Shown here one piece after another: positions 1 to 8,085 of a stretch of DNA of 64,000 nt. The stretch is taken from positions 3,332,270-3,396,269 of the forward strand of contig NC_018868.3 in assembly GCF_000305785.2 (NCBI RefSeq), given 5' to 3'. Position 1 is the first letter of the stretch; every line of letters begins with the position of its first letter. The notes below the pieces were generated by a model that worked only from the letters and a program-made list of their open reading frames with translations, did not search any database and was not told the origin of the DNA. The stretch is from Simiduia agarivorans SA1 = DSM 21679. Lineage in GTDB: Bacteria; Pseudomonadota; Gammaproteobacteria; Pseudomonadales; Cellvibrionaceae. Made by a program: the position numbers and the translations under genes.

Positions 1-43
1 GTCTATGGATGCGCTCGACAAACTGTTCTTGCGGGGCCAGTGA
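1..43 (+). CDS. mutL: DNA mismatch repair protein MutL, C-terminal end only
   Basis: The reading frame starting at base 2 encodes only the last 13 residues, [13 protein letters not shown], and stops with TGA at 41-43. The ending LDKLFLRG is what I know from the C terminus of pseudomonad-type MutL, the endonuclease/dimerisation half of the mismatch repair protein, and mutL normally lies directly upstream of miaA. The stop codon overlaps the miaA start (TGATG), so the two are translationally coupled. The rest of the gene lies outside the window. The identification rests on a very short tail plus gene order. Confidence 0.7.
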   Translation, partial: SMDALDKLFLRGQ

Positions 44-1017
44 TGGGCAGCAAGCCGCAAGTGATCTTCCTGATGGGCCCCACCGCGTCGGGCAAAACCG
101 ACCTGGCTATCGCCCTGCGCCAGCACCTGCCGGTGGAATTGATCAGCGTGGATTCCGCCTTGGTTTACCGGGGCATGGATGTGGGCTCGGCCAAGCCCAC
201 GGCCGAAGAACAGGCGGCGGCGCCACACCGGCTGATCGACATCTGCGACCCGGCCGAGTCCTACAATGCCGGCCAGTTTGTGAAAGATGCCGAGCGCGAA
301 ATTGCCCACATCCATGCCGCCGGCCGCATTCCGCTGTTGGTGGGCGGCACCATGTTGTATTTCAAAGCGCTGTTGGACGGCCTGGCGGATATGCCCGCCA
401 CCGACCCGGCCATCCGTGCGCAGGTTGAGCAGGAGGCCGCCGAGCGGGGCTGGCCGGCGCTGCACGCGGAGCTGGCCCGCATCGACCCGGACACAGCGGC
501 GCAACTGCACCCCAACCATTCGCAGCGCATTTCGCGCGCTCTCGAGGTGTACCGCACTGGCGGCAAAACCATGACCGAACTGCGCGCCGAGCAACAGGCA
601 GCGGCTGGCCGGCCCTTTGCCGAGCGCTTCAATCTGGTGCAATTGGCCATTGGCCCGCATGATCGCGCCGTGCTGCACGCGCGTATAGAGCGGCGGTTCA
701 TGAAGATGTTGGAACTCGGCTTTGAGGACGAGGTCAGAGCTCTGATGGCTCGCGGTGACCTGCACCGGGACCTGCCCGCGATCCGCGCCGTGGGTTACCG
801 CCAGATGTGGGAGCATCTGGAGGGTGACTATGACCGGAACAGCATGATTGAAAAAGGCATTGCCGCCAGCCGGCAACTGGCCAAACGGCAGCTCACCTGG
901 CTGCGTGGCTGGGACGGCGTGAATTGGGTCTATACTGACAATTCGGCGGGAATTGGACTGTCCTCACAAGAAATTGTGCACCAGGCCTTGAACTGCCTGG
1001 GGGTAACCCCCCTATAA
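43..1017 (+). CDS. miaA: tRNA dimethylallyltransferase MiaA
   Basis: Transfers the dimethylallyl group of DMAPP to N6 of A37 in tRNAs that read UNN codons, the first step of ms2i6A synthesis in the cytoplasm. The 324-residue protein has the P-loop GPTASGKT at about residues 12-19 and the [16 protein letters not shown] segment near residue 36, both typical of the family, and has the usual length. The ATG at 43 overlaps the mutL stop; a GTG at 40 is an alternative start one codon earlier. hfq follows as in E. coli and Pseudomonas, with its likely promoter inside the end of miaA. Confidence 0.97.
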   Translation: MGSKPQVIFLMGPTASGKTDLAIALRQHLPVELISVDSALVYRGMDVGSAKPTAEEQAAAPHRLIDICDPAESYNAGQFVKDAEREIAHIHAAGRIPLLVGGTMLYFKALLDGLADMPATDPAIRAQVEQEAAERGWPALHAELARIDPDTAAQLHPNHSQRISRALEVYRTGGKTMTELRAEQQAAAGRPFAERFNLVQLAIGPHDRAVLHARIERRFMKMLELGFEDEVRALMARGDLHRDLPAIRAVGYRQMWEHLEGDYDRNSMIEKGIAASRQLAKRQLTWLRGWDGVNWVYTDNSAGIGLSSQEIVHQALNCLGVTPL

Positions 1018-1018
1018 T
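988..1018 (+). promoter_or_regulatory. Likely sigma-70 promoter of hfq within the end of miaA
   Basis: A perfect TATAAT at 1013-1018 straddles the miaA stop codon, with TTGAAC at 988-993 as a possible -35 box. The 19-base spacer is longer than ideal. The spacer contains the palindrome GGGGGTAACCCCC at 999-1011, directly upstream of the -10 box. hfq promoters inside miaA are known in enterobacteria; the present assignment is from sequence only. Confidence 0.5.
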
Positions 1019-1143
1019 GTGCGGGCGTGTGTCCGGTGATTTTGCCGGCGCGCCAGTCAGTTACTTACGCTTATTGTTGTTGCGCCCGGGTGAGCAGTGA
1101 TGTCCGGGGTATTCGCAACCCATTTATTATAAGGAGAATAAAC

Positions 1144-1404
1144 ATGTCAAAAGGGCATAGCTTACAAGACCCTTACTTGAATGTTTTACGCAAAGAACGT
1201 ATCCCCGTTTCCATTTACTTGGTTAACGGCATCAAGTTGCAAGGCCAGGTCGAATCGTTTGATCAATTTGTGGTGTTATTGAAAAACACCGTGAGCCAGA
1301 TGGTGTATAAGCACGCCATCTCCACCGTTGTTCCCTCCCGCGCCGTGCGCGTGCCCATGCTGAACCCAGCGGAAGGCGAGTCTGAAGAGGGCGGTGAAGG
1401 CTGA
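1144..1404 (+). CDS. hfq: RNA chaperone Hfq
   Basis: Sm-like hexameric RNA chaperone that pairs small RNAs with mRNAs and influences RNA stability. The 86-residue protein carries the [10 protein letters not shown] terminus, the Sm1 segment around [18 protein letters not shown] and the Sm2 motif [10 protein letters not shown], followed by a short acidic tail instead of the long tail of E. coli Hfq. The frame is open upstream, but the start is set by AAGGAG at 1131-1136, seven bases before the ATG at 1144, and by the conserved N terminus. A hairpin follows the gene and hflX comes next. Confidence 0.98.
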   Translation: MSKGHSLQDPYLNVLRKERIPVSIYLVNGIKLQGQVESFDQFVVLLKNTVSQMVYKHAISTVVPSRAVRVPMLNPAEGESEEGGEG

Positions 1405-1414
1405 AACGCCTGAC

Positions 1415-1450
1415 AGCGGTAGTGGAGTGCCACTACCGCTTTACTCTTTT
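1415..1450 (+). terminator. Hairpin with T-rich tail after hfq
   Basis: An 11-bp perfect stem (AGCGGTAGTGG at 1415-1425, CCACTACCGCT at 1430-1440) closes a 4-base loop and is followed by TTACTCTTTT. It may act as a partial intrinsic terminator between hfq and hflX. The T tract is interrupted, so readthrough into hflX is plausible. Confidence 0.6.
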
Positions 1451-1464
1451 CCCCCGAGGTTATC

Positions 1465-2778
1465 TTGTTCTTTGAACGTCCCGAATCCGGTGAGCTCGCC
1501 ATTCTGGTGCACCTGGAATTTCAGTTAAATATTGAAACCAACGACCCCCGTGAATTTGAAGAGCTGGCATTGTCTGCCGGCGCTGATCCCGTTGCCTTTC
1601 TGACCGGCAAACGGCCCTCGCCCGATGCCCGCACCTTTATGGGCAGCGGCAAGCTGGAGGAGCTGCGCGACCTGGTCACCTTGCACGAAGCGAAGCTGGT
1701 GATCTTCAACCACGCGCTTTCGCCCAGTCAGGAGCGCAACCTGGAAGCCGAGCTCAAGTGCCGGGTGTTGGATCGCACCGGCCTGATCCTGGATATATTT
1801 GCCCAGCGCGCGCGTACCCATGAAGGTAAATTGCAGGTGGAGCTGGCCCAGCTGCGCCACATGTCCACCCGCCTGGTGCGCGGCTGGACCCACCTTGAGC
1901 GCCAGAAGGGCGGTATCGGCCTGCGTGGCCCGGGTGAAACCCAGCTGGAAACCGACCGCCGCTTACTGCGCGCGCGTATCAGTTTTATTGAATCGCGCCT
2001 GGAAGATGTGCGCCGCTCGCGCCAGCAGGCACGGCGCTCGCGTTCGCGCGCAGACATTCCCACCGTGTCGCTGGTGGGTTACACCAACGCCGGCAAATCG
2101 ACCCTGTTCAACACCATCACCGATGCCAAGGTGTATGCACAGGATCAGCTGTTCGCCACCCTCGACCCCACCATGCGCCGGGTCGAGCTGCCCGACGTGG
2201 GCGCGGCGGTGCTGGCCGATACCGTGGGTTTTATCAGCCACCTGCCGCACAAGCTGGTGGAAGCCTTCCGCGCTACGCTGGAAGAGGCCGCGAGTGCTAC
2301 GTTGCTGTTGCACGTGATCGATGCGCCCAGCGAAGAGCGCAAACGCAATATGGAAGAAGTACAGCTGGTGCTGGAAGAAATTGATGCCCATGAGCTGCCC
2401 CAGCTCAAGGTCTACAACAAAATCGACCTGCTCGACGACTTTGGCCCGCGCATTGACCGCGACGACCAGGGCCAGCCCGTGGCCGTGTGGCTGTCGGCCA
2501 AAACCGGTGCCGGTGTGCCCCTGCTGTTACAGGCGGTGGCGGAATTGCTGGGCGATGAAATTGTGCATCAGCAGGTGCAATTGCCCGTGCGCTGGGCCCG
2601 GCTCAGGGCACGTTTGTATGAGCGCAATGCGATTCTGAGCGAATCCATTGCCGATGACGGCGCCTACGACCTGGATGTGCGCATCAGCAAGGTGGATTTG
2701 CTCCGGTTGTTGAGCGCAGAAAAGATTCCGTTGGCCGATTCGCCCTGGAAGGGCTTGGATGAACCGCCGGCCTGGTAG
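1465..2778 (+). CDS. hflX: Ribosome-associated GTPase HflX
   Basis: GTPase that binds the 50S subunit and splits stalled ribosomes, especially under heat stress. The 437-residue protein has the HflX N-terminal domain, a helical linker and a G domain with GYTNAGKST (about 204-212), DTVGF (about 252) and NKID (about 318). The start is a TTG at 1465, chosen because the sequence MFFERPESGELAILVHL matches the N terminus known from pseudomonad HflX; no better start lies nearby. It sits between hfq and hflK-hflC in the conserved order. Confidence 0.95.
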   Translation: MFFERPESGELAILVHLEFQLNIETNDPREFEELALSAGADPVAFLTGKRPSPDARTFMGSGKLEELRDLVTLHEAKLVIFNHALSPSQERNLEAELKCRVLDRTGLILDIFAQRARTHEGKLQVELAQLRHMSTRLVRGWTHLERQKGGIGLRGPGETQLETDRRLLRARISFIESRLEDVRRSRQQARRSRSRADIPTVSLVGYTNAGKSTLFNTITDAKVYAQDQLFATLDPTMRRVELPDVGAAVLADTVGFISHLPHKLVEAFRATLEEAASATLLLHVIDAPSEERKRNMEEVQLVLEEIDAHELPQLKVYNKIDLLDDFGPRIDRDDQGQPVAVWLSAKTGAGVPLLLQAVAELLGDEIVHQQVQLPVRWARLRARLYERNAILSESIADDGAYDLDVRISKVDLLRLLSAEKIPLADSPWKGLDEPPAW

Positions 2779-2882
2779 CGGATGGCGCGCCTTGAAATCG
2801 GCGCGCGGACCCCAATCGTAGAACTATTTGCTGTTACACTGCGAATAACATTTTTTGACTGCAGACTTGATGGAGACTGACT

Positions 2883-4025
2883 ATGGCCTGGAATGAACCG
2901 GGTGGTAATAACCAGGACCCCTGGGGCGGCCGCCGCGGCGGTGGCAAAAACGATGGCCCGCCGGATATGGACGAAGCCCTGAGGAAGTTTCAGGAGAAGC
3001 TGGGCGGGATGTTCGGTGGCAAGGGCGGTGGCAATGGCGCCGGCCTGGGCGCTGGCTTTTTTGGCCTGCTGCTGGTGGTTGCCTCCGTGCTCTACGGCAT
3101 TGCCGGTTTCTATCAGGTGGACGAGCAGGAACGCGCCGTGGTGCTGCGTTTCGGCTTGTTCCATGAAGAAAAAGGTGCTGGTTTGCGCTGGAATCCGCCG
3201 TTGGTGGATAGCGTCACCAAGGTCAACGTGACCCGCGTGCGCCTGCATCCCACCAAGACTACCATGCTCACTGAAGACCTGAATATTGTGGATGTGAACC
3301 TGTCGGTGCAGTACTCCATTCGCAGTGCCAAGGATTTTGTGATCAACGTGAACAACCCGGAAAACAGCCTGAAAGAGGCCACGGATTCCGCCTTGCGTCA
3401 TGTGATCGGTGCAACAGTGATGCACGAAGTGCTGACTGAAGGCCGTACCCAGATTGCCGCCGATGTGATGGCACGTTTGCAAGAGTACCTGAACGAATAT
3501 GGCACCGGTATCCATGTGGAAACGGTTAACATGGAAGATGCGCTGCCGCCCAAAGCGGTGCAGGCGGCGTTCAACGATGTGAACAAGGCCCGTGAGGACG
3601 AAGAGCGCTACAAAAACGAAGCCCAGGCCTACCTCAACGGCGTGGTGCCGGAAGCCCGCGGTCGCGCCCAGCGCATCGTCGAAGAAGCCAACGCCTATCG
3701 TGCTCGCGTCATCGCCGAGTCCGAGGGTGATGCCTCACGCTTTGAGCAGCTGCTGGTGGAATACAAAAAGGCGCCGCGGGTTACGCGCGATCGACTGTAT
3801 CTGGATGCGGTGGAGTCGGTGATGACCTCCAGCTCCAAGGTGATGGTGGATGTGAAGGGCGGCAACAACATGCTGTATGTGCCGCTGGACCAGATTATGC
3901 GTCAACGCGGCAACGCGGGTCTTTCCCAGGGCGAGATTTCTTCGGATGTAATCCGTGAAGTGAGCGACCGGGTGATAGACCAGTTGCGTCGAGAAGCAGC
4001 CAGTAACCGCCGGGAGGTACGCTGA
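2883..4025 (+). CDS. hflK: FtsH protease regulator HflK
   Basis: Inner-membrane SPFH-family protein that forms large ring complexes with HflC around the FtsH protease and modulates its activity. The 380-residue protein begins with a Gly-rich and charged cytoplasmic segment (about 1-50), then one membrane helix (about 55-77) leading straight into the SPFH domain (YQVDEQERAVVLRFG), followed by a long helical region rich in Glu, Arg and Ala. The stop overlaps the hflC start by one base (TGATG), so both partners are probably made in equal amounts. Confidence 0.96.
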   Translation: MAWNEPGGNNQDPWGGRRGGGKNDGPPDMDEALRKFQEKLGGMFGGKGGGNGAGLGAGFFGLLLVVASVLYGIAGFYQVDEQERAVVLRFGLFHEEKGAGLRWNPPLVDSVTKVNVTRVRLHPTKTTMLTEDLNIVDVNLSVQYSIRSAKDFVINVNNPENSLKEATDSALRHVIGATVMHEVLTEGRTQIAADVMARLQEYLNEYGTGIHVETVNMEDALPPKAVQAAFNDVNKAREDEERYKNEAQAYLNGVVPEARGRAQRIVEEANAYRARVIAESEGDASRFEQLLVEYKKAPRVTRDRLYLDAVESVMTSSSKVMVDVKGGNNMLYVPLDQIMRQRGNAGLSQGEISSDVIREVSDRVIDQLRREAASNRREVR

Positions 4026-4900
4026 TGAGCCCGAAATCAATGTTTGGCCTGGCCCTTGTGGCTGTGGGACTGCTGGTAGCTTCCAGCTCACTGTACGTGG
4101 TGAAAGAGACCGAGCGCGCCGTGTTGTTGAAATTCGGTGCGGTTGAAGAAGCCGATGTGAAACCCGGTCTGCACTTCAAGGTGCCGATCATGAACGAAGT
4201 GCGCAAATTCGATGGTCGCGTACTGACCCTGGACACTCAACCGCAGAACTATATGACGGTTGAGAAGAAGGGCATGATCGTGGATTACTTTGCCAAATGG
4301 CAGATCATCGACGTGGAAAAGTTCTATACCGCCACCGGCGGTGACACCAATAATGCTAATCGCCTGATGGCACAGCGCATCAACGAAGGCCTGCGCAACC
4401 AGTTTGCCAAGCGTTCGCTATTGGAAGTGGTGAGCGGCGAGCGCGATGAACTGATGGATAAACTCACCGATGATCTCGACGGCTTCAGCCGCTCATCGTT
4501 GGGCATTCACCTGATCGACGTGCGCGTGAAGCAGATTGAACTGCCGCAGGAAGTCTCGGGTTCGGTGTACAACCGGATGACCGCCGAGCGTGAGCGCGAA
4601 GCCCGTGAACACCGCTCCAAAGGTAAGGAGCAGGCGGAATTCATCATGGCTGACGCCGATCGCCAGAAAACCGTGATCGAAGCCGAAGCTTACCGCGACG
4701 CCGAGCGCATACGCGGTGAAGGCGATGCGATTGCCGCCGCCAACTATGCCAACGCCTACAACAAGGACCCGGAGTTCTACACCTTCGTGCGCAGCCTGAA
4801 TGCCTACAAAAAGGCTTTCCAGGACAAGCAGGACGTGATGCTGGTCGATCCTAACAGCGAGTTCTTCCGCTACCTGAAAGACGCCCAAGGCAAGCAATAA
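4025..4900 (+). CDS. hflC: FtsH protease regulator HflC
   Basis: Partner of HflK in the periplasm-facing SPFH complex that restrains FtsH. The 291-residue protein has an N-terminal membrane helix (about 5-22), an SPFH core starting at VVKETERAVLLKFG, and a helical Glu/Arg/Ala-rich C-terminal half with YNRMTAEREREAREHRSKG. It is translationally coupled to hflK. Downstream lie two strong hairpins with no further gene of the operon for 338 bases, so hflC probably ends the transcript. Confidence 0.96.
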   Translation: MSPKSMFGLALVAVGLLVASSSLYVVKETERAVLLKFGAVEEADVKPGLHFKVPIMNEVRKFDGRVLTLDTQPQNYMTVEKKGMIVDYFAKWQIIDVEKFYTATGGDTNNANRLMAQRINEGLRNQFAKRSLLEVVSGERDELMDKLTDDLDGFSRSSLGIHLIDVRVKQIELPQEVSGSVYNRMTAEREREAREHRSKGKEQAEFIMADADRQKTVIEAEAYRDAERIRGEGDAIAAANYANAYNKDPEFYTFVRSLNAYKKAFQDKQDVMLVDPNSEFFRYLKDAQGKQ

Positions 4901-4912
4901 GCCTTGGCGCGG

Positions 4913-5001
4913 GGCCCAGCCCCGCGACGGGGTCTGACCCCTTGGTACTTCCGCCCCAGAGGCTTAACCTCTGAGGCGGAAGTACCAAGGGGTCAGACCC
5001 C
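4913..5001. repeat. GGGGTCAGACCCC-family palindromic repeat after hflC
   Basis: A small hairpin (GCGGGGC, CCA, GCCCCGC, about 4918-4926) is followed by a very long palindrome at 4929-5001. Its arms run for about 30 bp, starting GGGGTCTGACCCCTTGGTAC on the left and ending GTACCAAGGGGTCAGACCCC on the right, around an inner AGAGG-CTTAA-CCTCT hairpin. Shorter relatives with the same GGGGTCAGACCCC block occur at 16521-16533 and 54995-55032. I infer a REP/BIME-like element of the kind moved by RAYT transposases; no transposase gene is in the window. It may also terminate hflC transcription. Confidence 0.8.
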
Positions 5002-5060
5002 AATCTCTTCCCATCCCGCCTGCTTTTTGTTCAACATTTCCCCGCAAACAGTGATAGAAT

Positions 5061-5154
5061 GCGCGCCTTTCGGTGATCTGCCACCAGAATCAGAAAATCA
5101 CCGGGCAGCCTGGGATGCGGGTACAGACTACGCGCTCAAGAGCCCGGTTTTTTT
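5061..5154 (+). ncRNA. Candidate leader RNA or small RNA upstream of the DUF2065 gene
   Basis: A -10-like TAGAAT at 5055-5060 is followed by about 90 bases without an ORF, ending in GCCCGG plus seven T (5142-5154). CGGTGAT (5071-5077) can pair with ATCACCG (5097-5103), but the last three bases of that arm are also needed for the CCGGGC (5101-5106)/GCCCGG (5142-5147) stem before the T run. The two stems therefore exclude each other, the layout of an attenuator or a terminated sRNA. I see no good -35 box and do not recognise a known riboswitch family. Confidence 0.4.
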
Positions 5155-5238
5155 GTGCTGAAAAACTGCGGTATGAGTGAGTTCAGCCAATAAGCGTGAT
5201 GTTTTTGGTTATTTGTGGCGCAAGACCTGTGTGTTGCT

Positions 5239-5421
5239 ATGTGGGAAGAATTAGGAAGAGCGTTTTGTCTGATGCTGGTCATCGAGGGCATTATTCCCTT
5301 TCTGAATCCCGGTCGTTGGCGCAGCCTGGTGGCTACGCTGGCGGTAGTAAGTGATCGCCAACTGCGAATCATGGGGCTGGCCAGCATGTTGCTGGGTGCC
5401 GGTCTCCTGTACCTGATATAA
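5239..5421 (+). CDS. DUF2065 small membrane protein (YjeT-like)
   Basis: A 60-residue protein with two hydrophobic segments (about 8-22 and 44-60) separated by the loop NPGRWRSLVATLAVVSDRQLRIMG. This matches the DUF2065/YjeT family, which is found next to hflC and purA in many gammaproteobacteria and has no established function. I chose the ATG at 5239; an in-frame GTG at 5215 would add eight residues not typical of the family. It lies 36 bases before hisZ. Confidence 0.85.
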   Translation: MWEELGRAFCLMLVIEGIIPFLNPGRWRSLVATLAVVSDRQLRIMGLASMLLGAGLLYLI

Positions 5422-5457
5422 ACCTGATTGAATTAACGACATTAGCCGGACCCCAAC

Positions 5458-6645
5458 ATGAGCCTCGCTGATCGCTGGTTGCTGCCCGATGGTATTGCCG
5501 AAATCCTGCCCGCCCAGGCAGAGAACATTGAACTGCTGCGCCGGGACCTGCTCAACCTTTATCATCGCTGGGGTTACGATCTGGTGATCCCGCCGGTGCT
5601 GGAATTTACCGAGAGCCTGTTGACCGGCCTTGGCAGCGATCTGGATCTGATGACCTTCAAGGTGACCGACCAGATCAGTGGCCGCACCATGGGCCTGCGC
5701 GCCGATATCACCCCGCAGACTGCCCGCATGGATGCCCACTCGTTCAAGCGTCAGGGCGCCAACCGCTTGTGTTACGCCGGTCATGTGGTGCACACCAAGC
5801 CCAAGAGCCCATTGGCCACCCGCACGCCGATTCAGGCCGGGGTGGAACTCTACGGCGAAGCCGATTTGTCCGCCGATATTGAAGTGGTATCGCTGTTGCT
5901 CGAATCCCTGTCCCTGGCCGGCGTTGAACAGCTGAATATCGATCTGGGCCATGTGGGTATCTTCCGCGCCCTGGCGCAGGCCACTGGCCTGGATCAGGTT
6001 CAGGAGCTGGCGCTGTTTGAATTGCTGCAGCAAAAGGCCACCAGCGATATCGACCAGTGGGTGTCCGGGCAGATTGCTCAGCCCGATTTTGCGGCCCTGA
6101 TCCGGGCGCTGCCGAAAATGTGTGGCGGGATCGACGTACTGGAGCAAGCGCGCGCCGAACTGTCCAAATTTGTTCCGGAAGCGCTGCACGCGGTGGACGA
6201 GTTATCCAATCTGGCGCGCGTCATCGGCGAGCGCTACCCCAAGGCCAACCTGTATTTTGACCTGAGCGAATTGCGTGGCTATCACTACCATACCGGTGTG
6301 GTGTTCGCGGCTTTTGCGCCAGGCTTTGGCGATGCCATCGCCAATGGCGGTCGCTACGACCACATCGGCGAAGTGTTTGGCCGGGCCCGTCCCGCCACCG
6401 GCTTCGCGGTCGATCTGGGCGCGCTGAACCGGCTGGCGGCGCGGCCGTCGGCATCCGGGGGTGGCATTCTGGCACCCGAGCCCACCGACGCTGCCGGCTG
6501 GGCCGCCGTGCAGGCCTTGCGGACACAGGGCGAGCGGGTGGTATGCACCCTGTCTGAAGCCTCCTTGGTGCGTGACGAATTACATTGTGACCGGGAACTG
6601 GTGTGTGAAAACGGCCAGTACCTGGTAAAACCGATTTGCAAGTAA
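5458..6645 (+). CDS. hisZ: ATP phosphoribosyltransferase regulatory subunit HisZ
   Basis: A catalytically inactive paralogue of histidyl-tRNA synthetase that assembles with short-form HisG to make the first enzyme of histidine synthesis. The 395-residue protein shows the class II synthetase-like core (DLLNLYHRWGYDLVIPPVLE, TMGLRADITPQTARMD, SELRGYHYHTGVVFAAF) and ends without the anticodon-binding domain of HisRS, as expected for HisZ. hisG is not in the window, so it must be elsewhere. It lies 15 bases upstream of purA and is probably cotranscribed with it. Confidence 0.94.
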   Translation: MSLADRWLLPDGIAEILPAQAENIELLRRDLLNLYHRWGYDLVIPPVLEFTESLLTGLGSDLDLMTFKVTDQISGRTMGLRADITPQTARMDAHSFKRQGANRLCYAGHVVHTKPKSPLATRTPIQAGVELYGEADLSADIEVVSLLLESLSLAGVEQLNIDLGHVGIFRALAQATGLDQVQELALFELLQQKATSDIDQWVSGQIAQPDFAALIRALPKMCGGIDVLEQARAELSKFVPEALHAVDELSNLARVIGERYPKANLYFDLSELRGYHYHTGVVFAAFAPGFGDAIANGGRYDHIGEVFGRARPATGFAVDLGALNRLAARPSASGGGILAPEPTDAAGWAAVQALRTQGERVVCTLSEASLVRDELHCDRELVCENGQYLVKPICK

Positions 6646-7953
<1,308 letters not shown>

Positions 7954-7970
7954 TCGCGCACCTACGATCG

Positions 7971-8000
7971 AAAAAAAGCCGGCCTTGTGCCGGTTTTTTT
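7971..8000 (+). terminator. Intrinsic terminator after purA
   Basis: Seven A, a stem (CCGG, loop CCTTGTG, CCGG) and seven T; the A and T runs extend the helix. Such a structure can stop transcription in either direction. No minus-strand gene approaches it here. Confidence 0.85.
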
Positions 8001-8085
8001 ATGGCTGGTGATTGCGTCGGTTTTCGCTATGGTCCTATAGTACGCGCGTTTTCACACCCCGCCTTTCGTTATCAGGACAACTCCT

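Noticed and set aside
1027..1143. In-frame extension upstream of hfq
   Set aside because: The extension has no family similarity, and a consensus ribosome site sits seven bases before the ATG at 1144.
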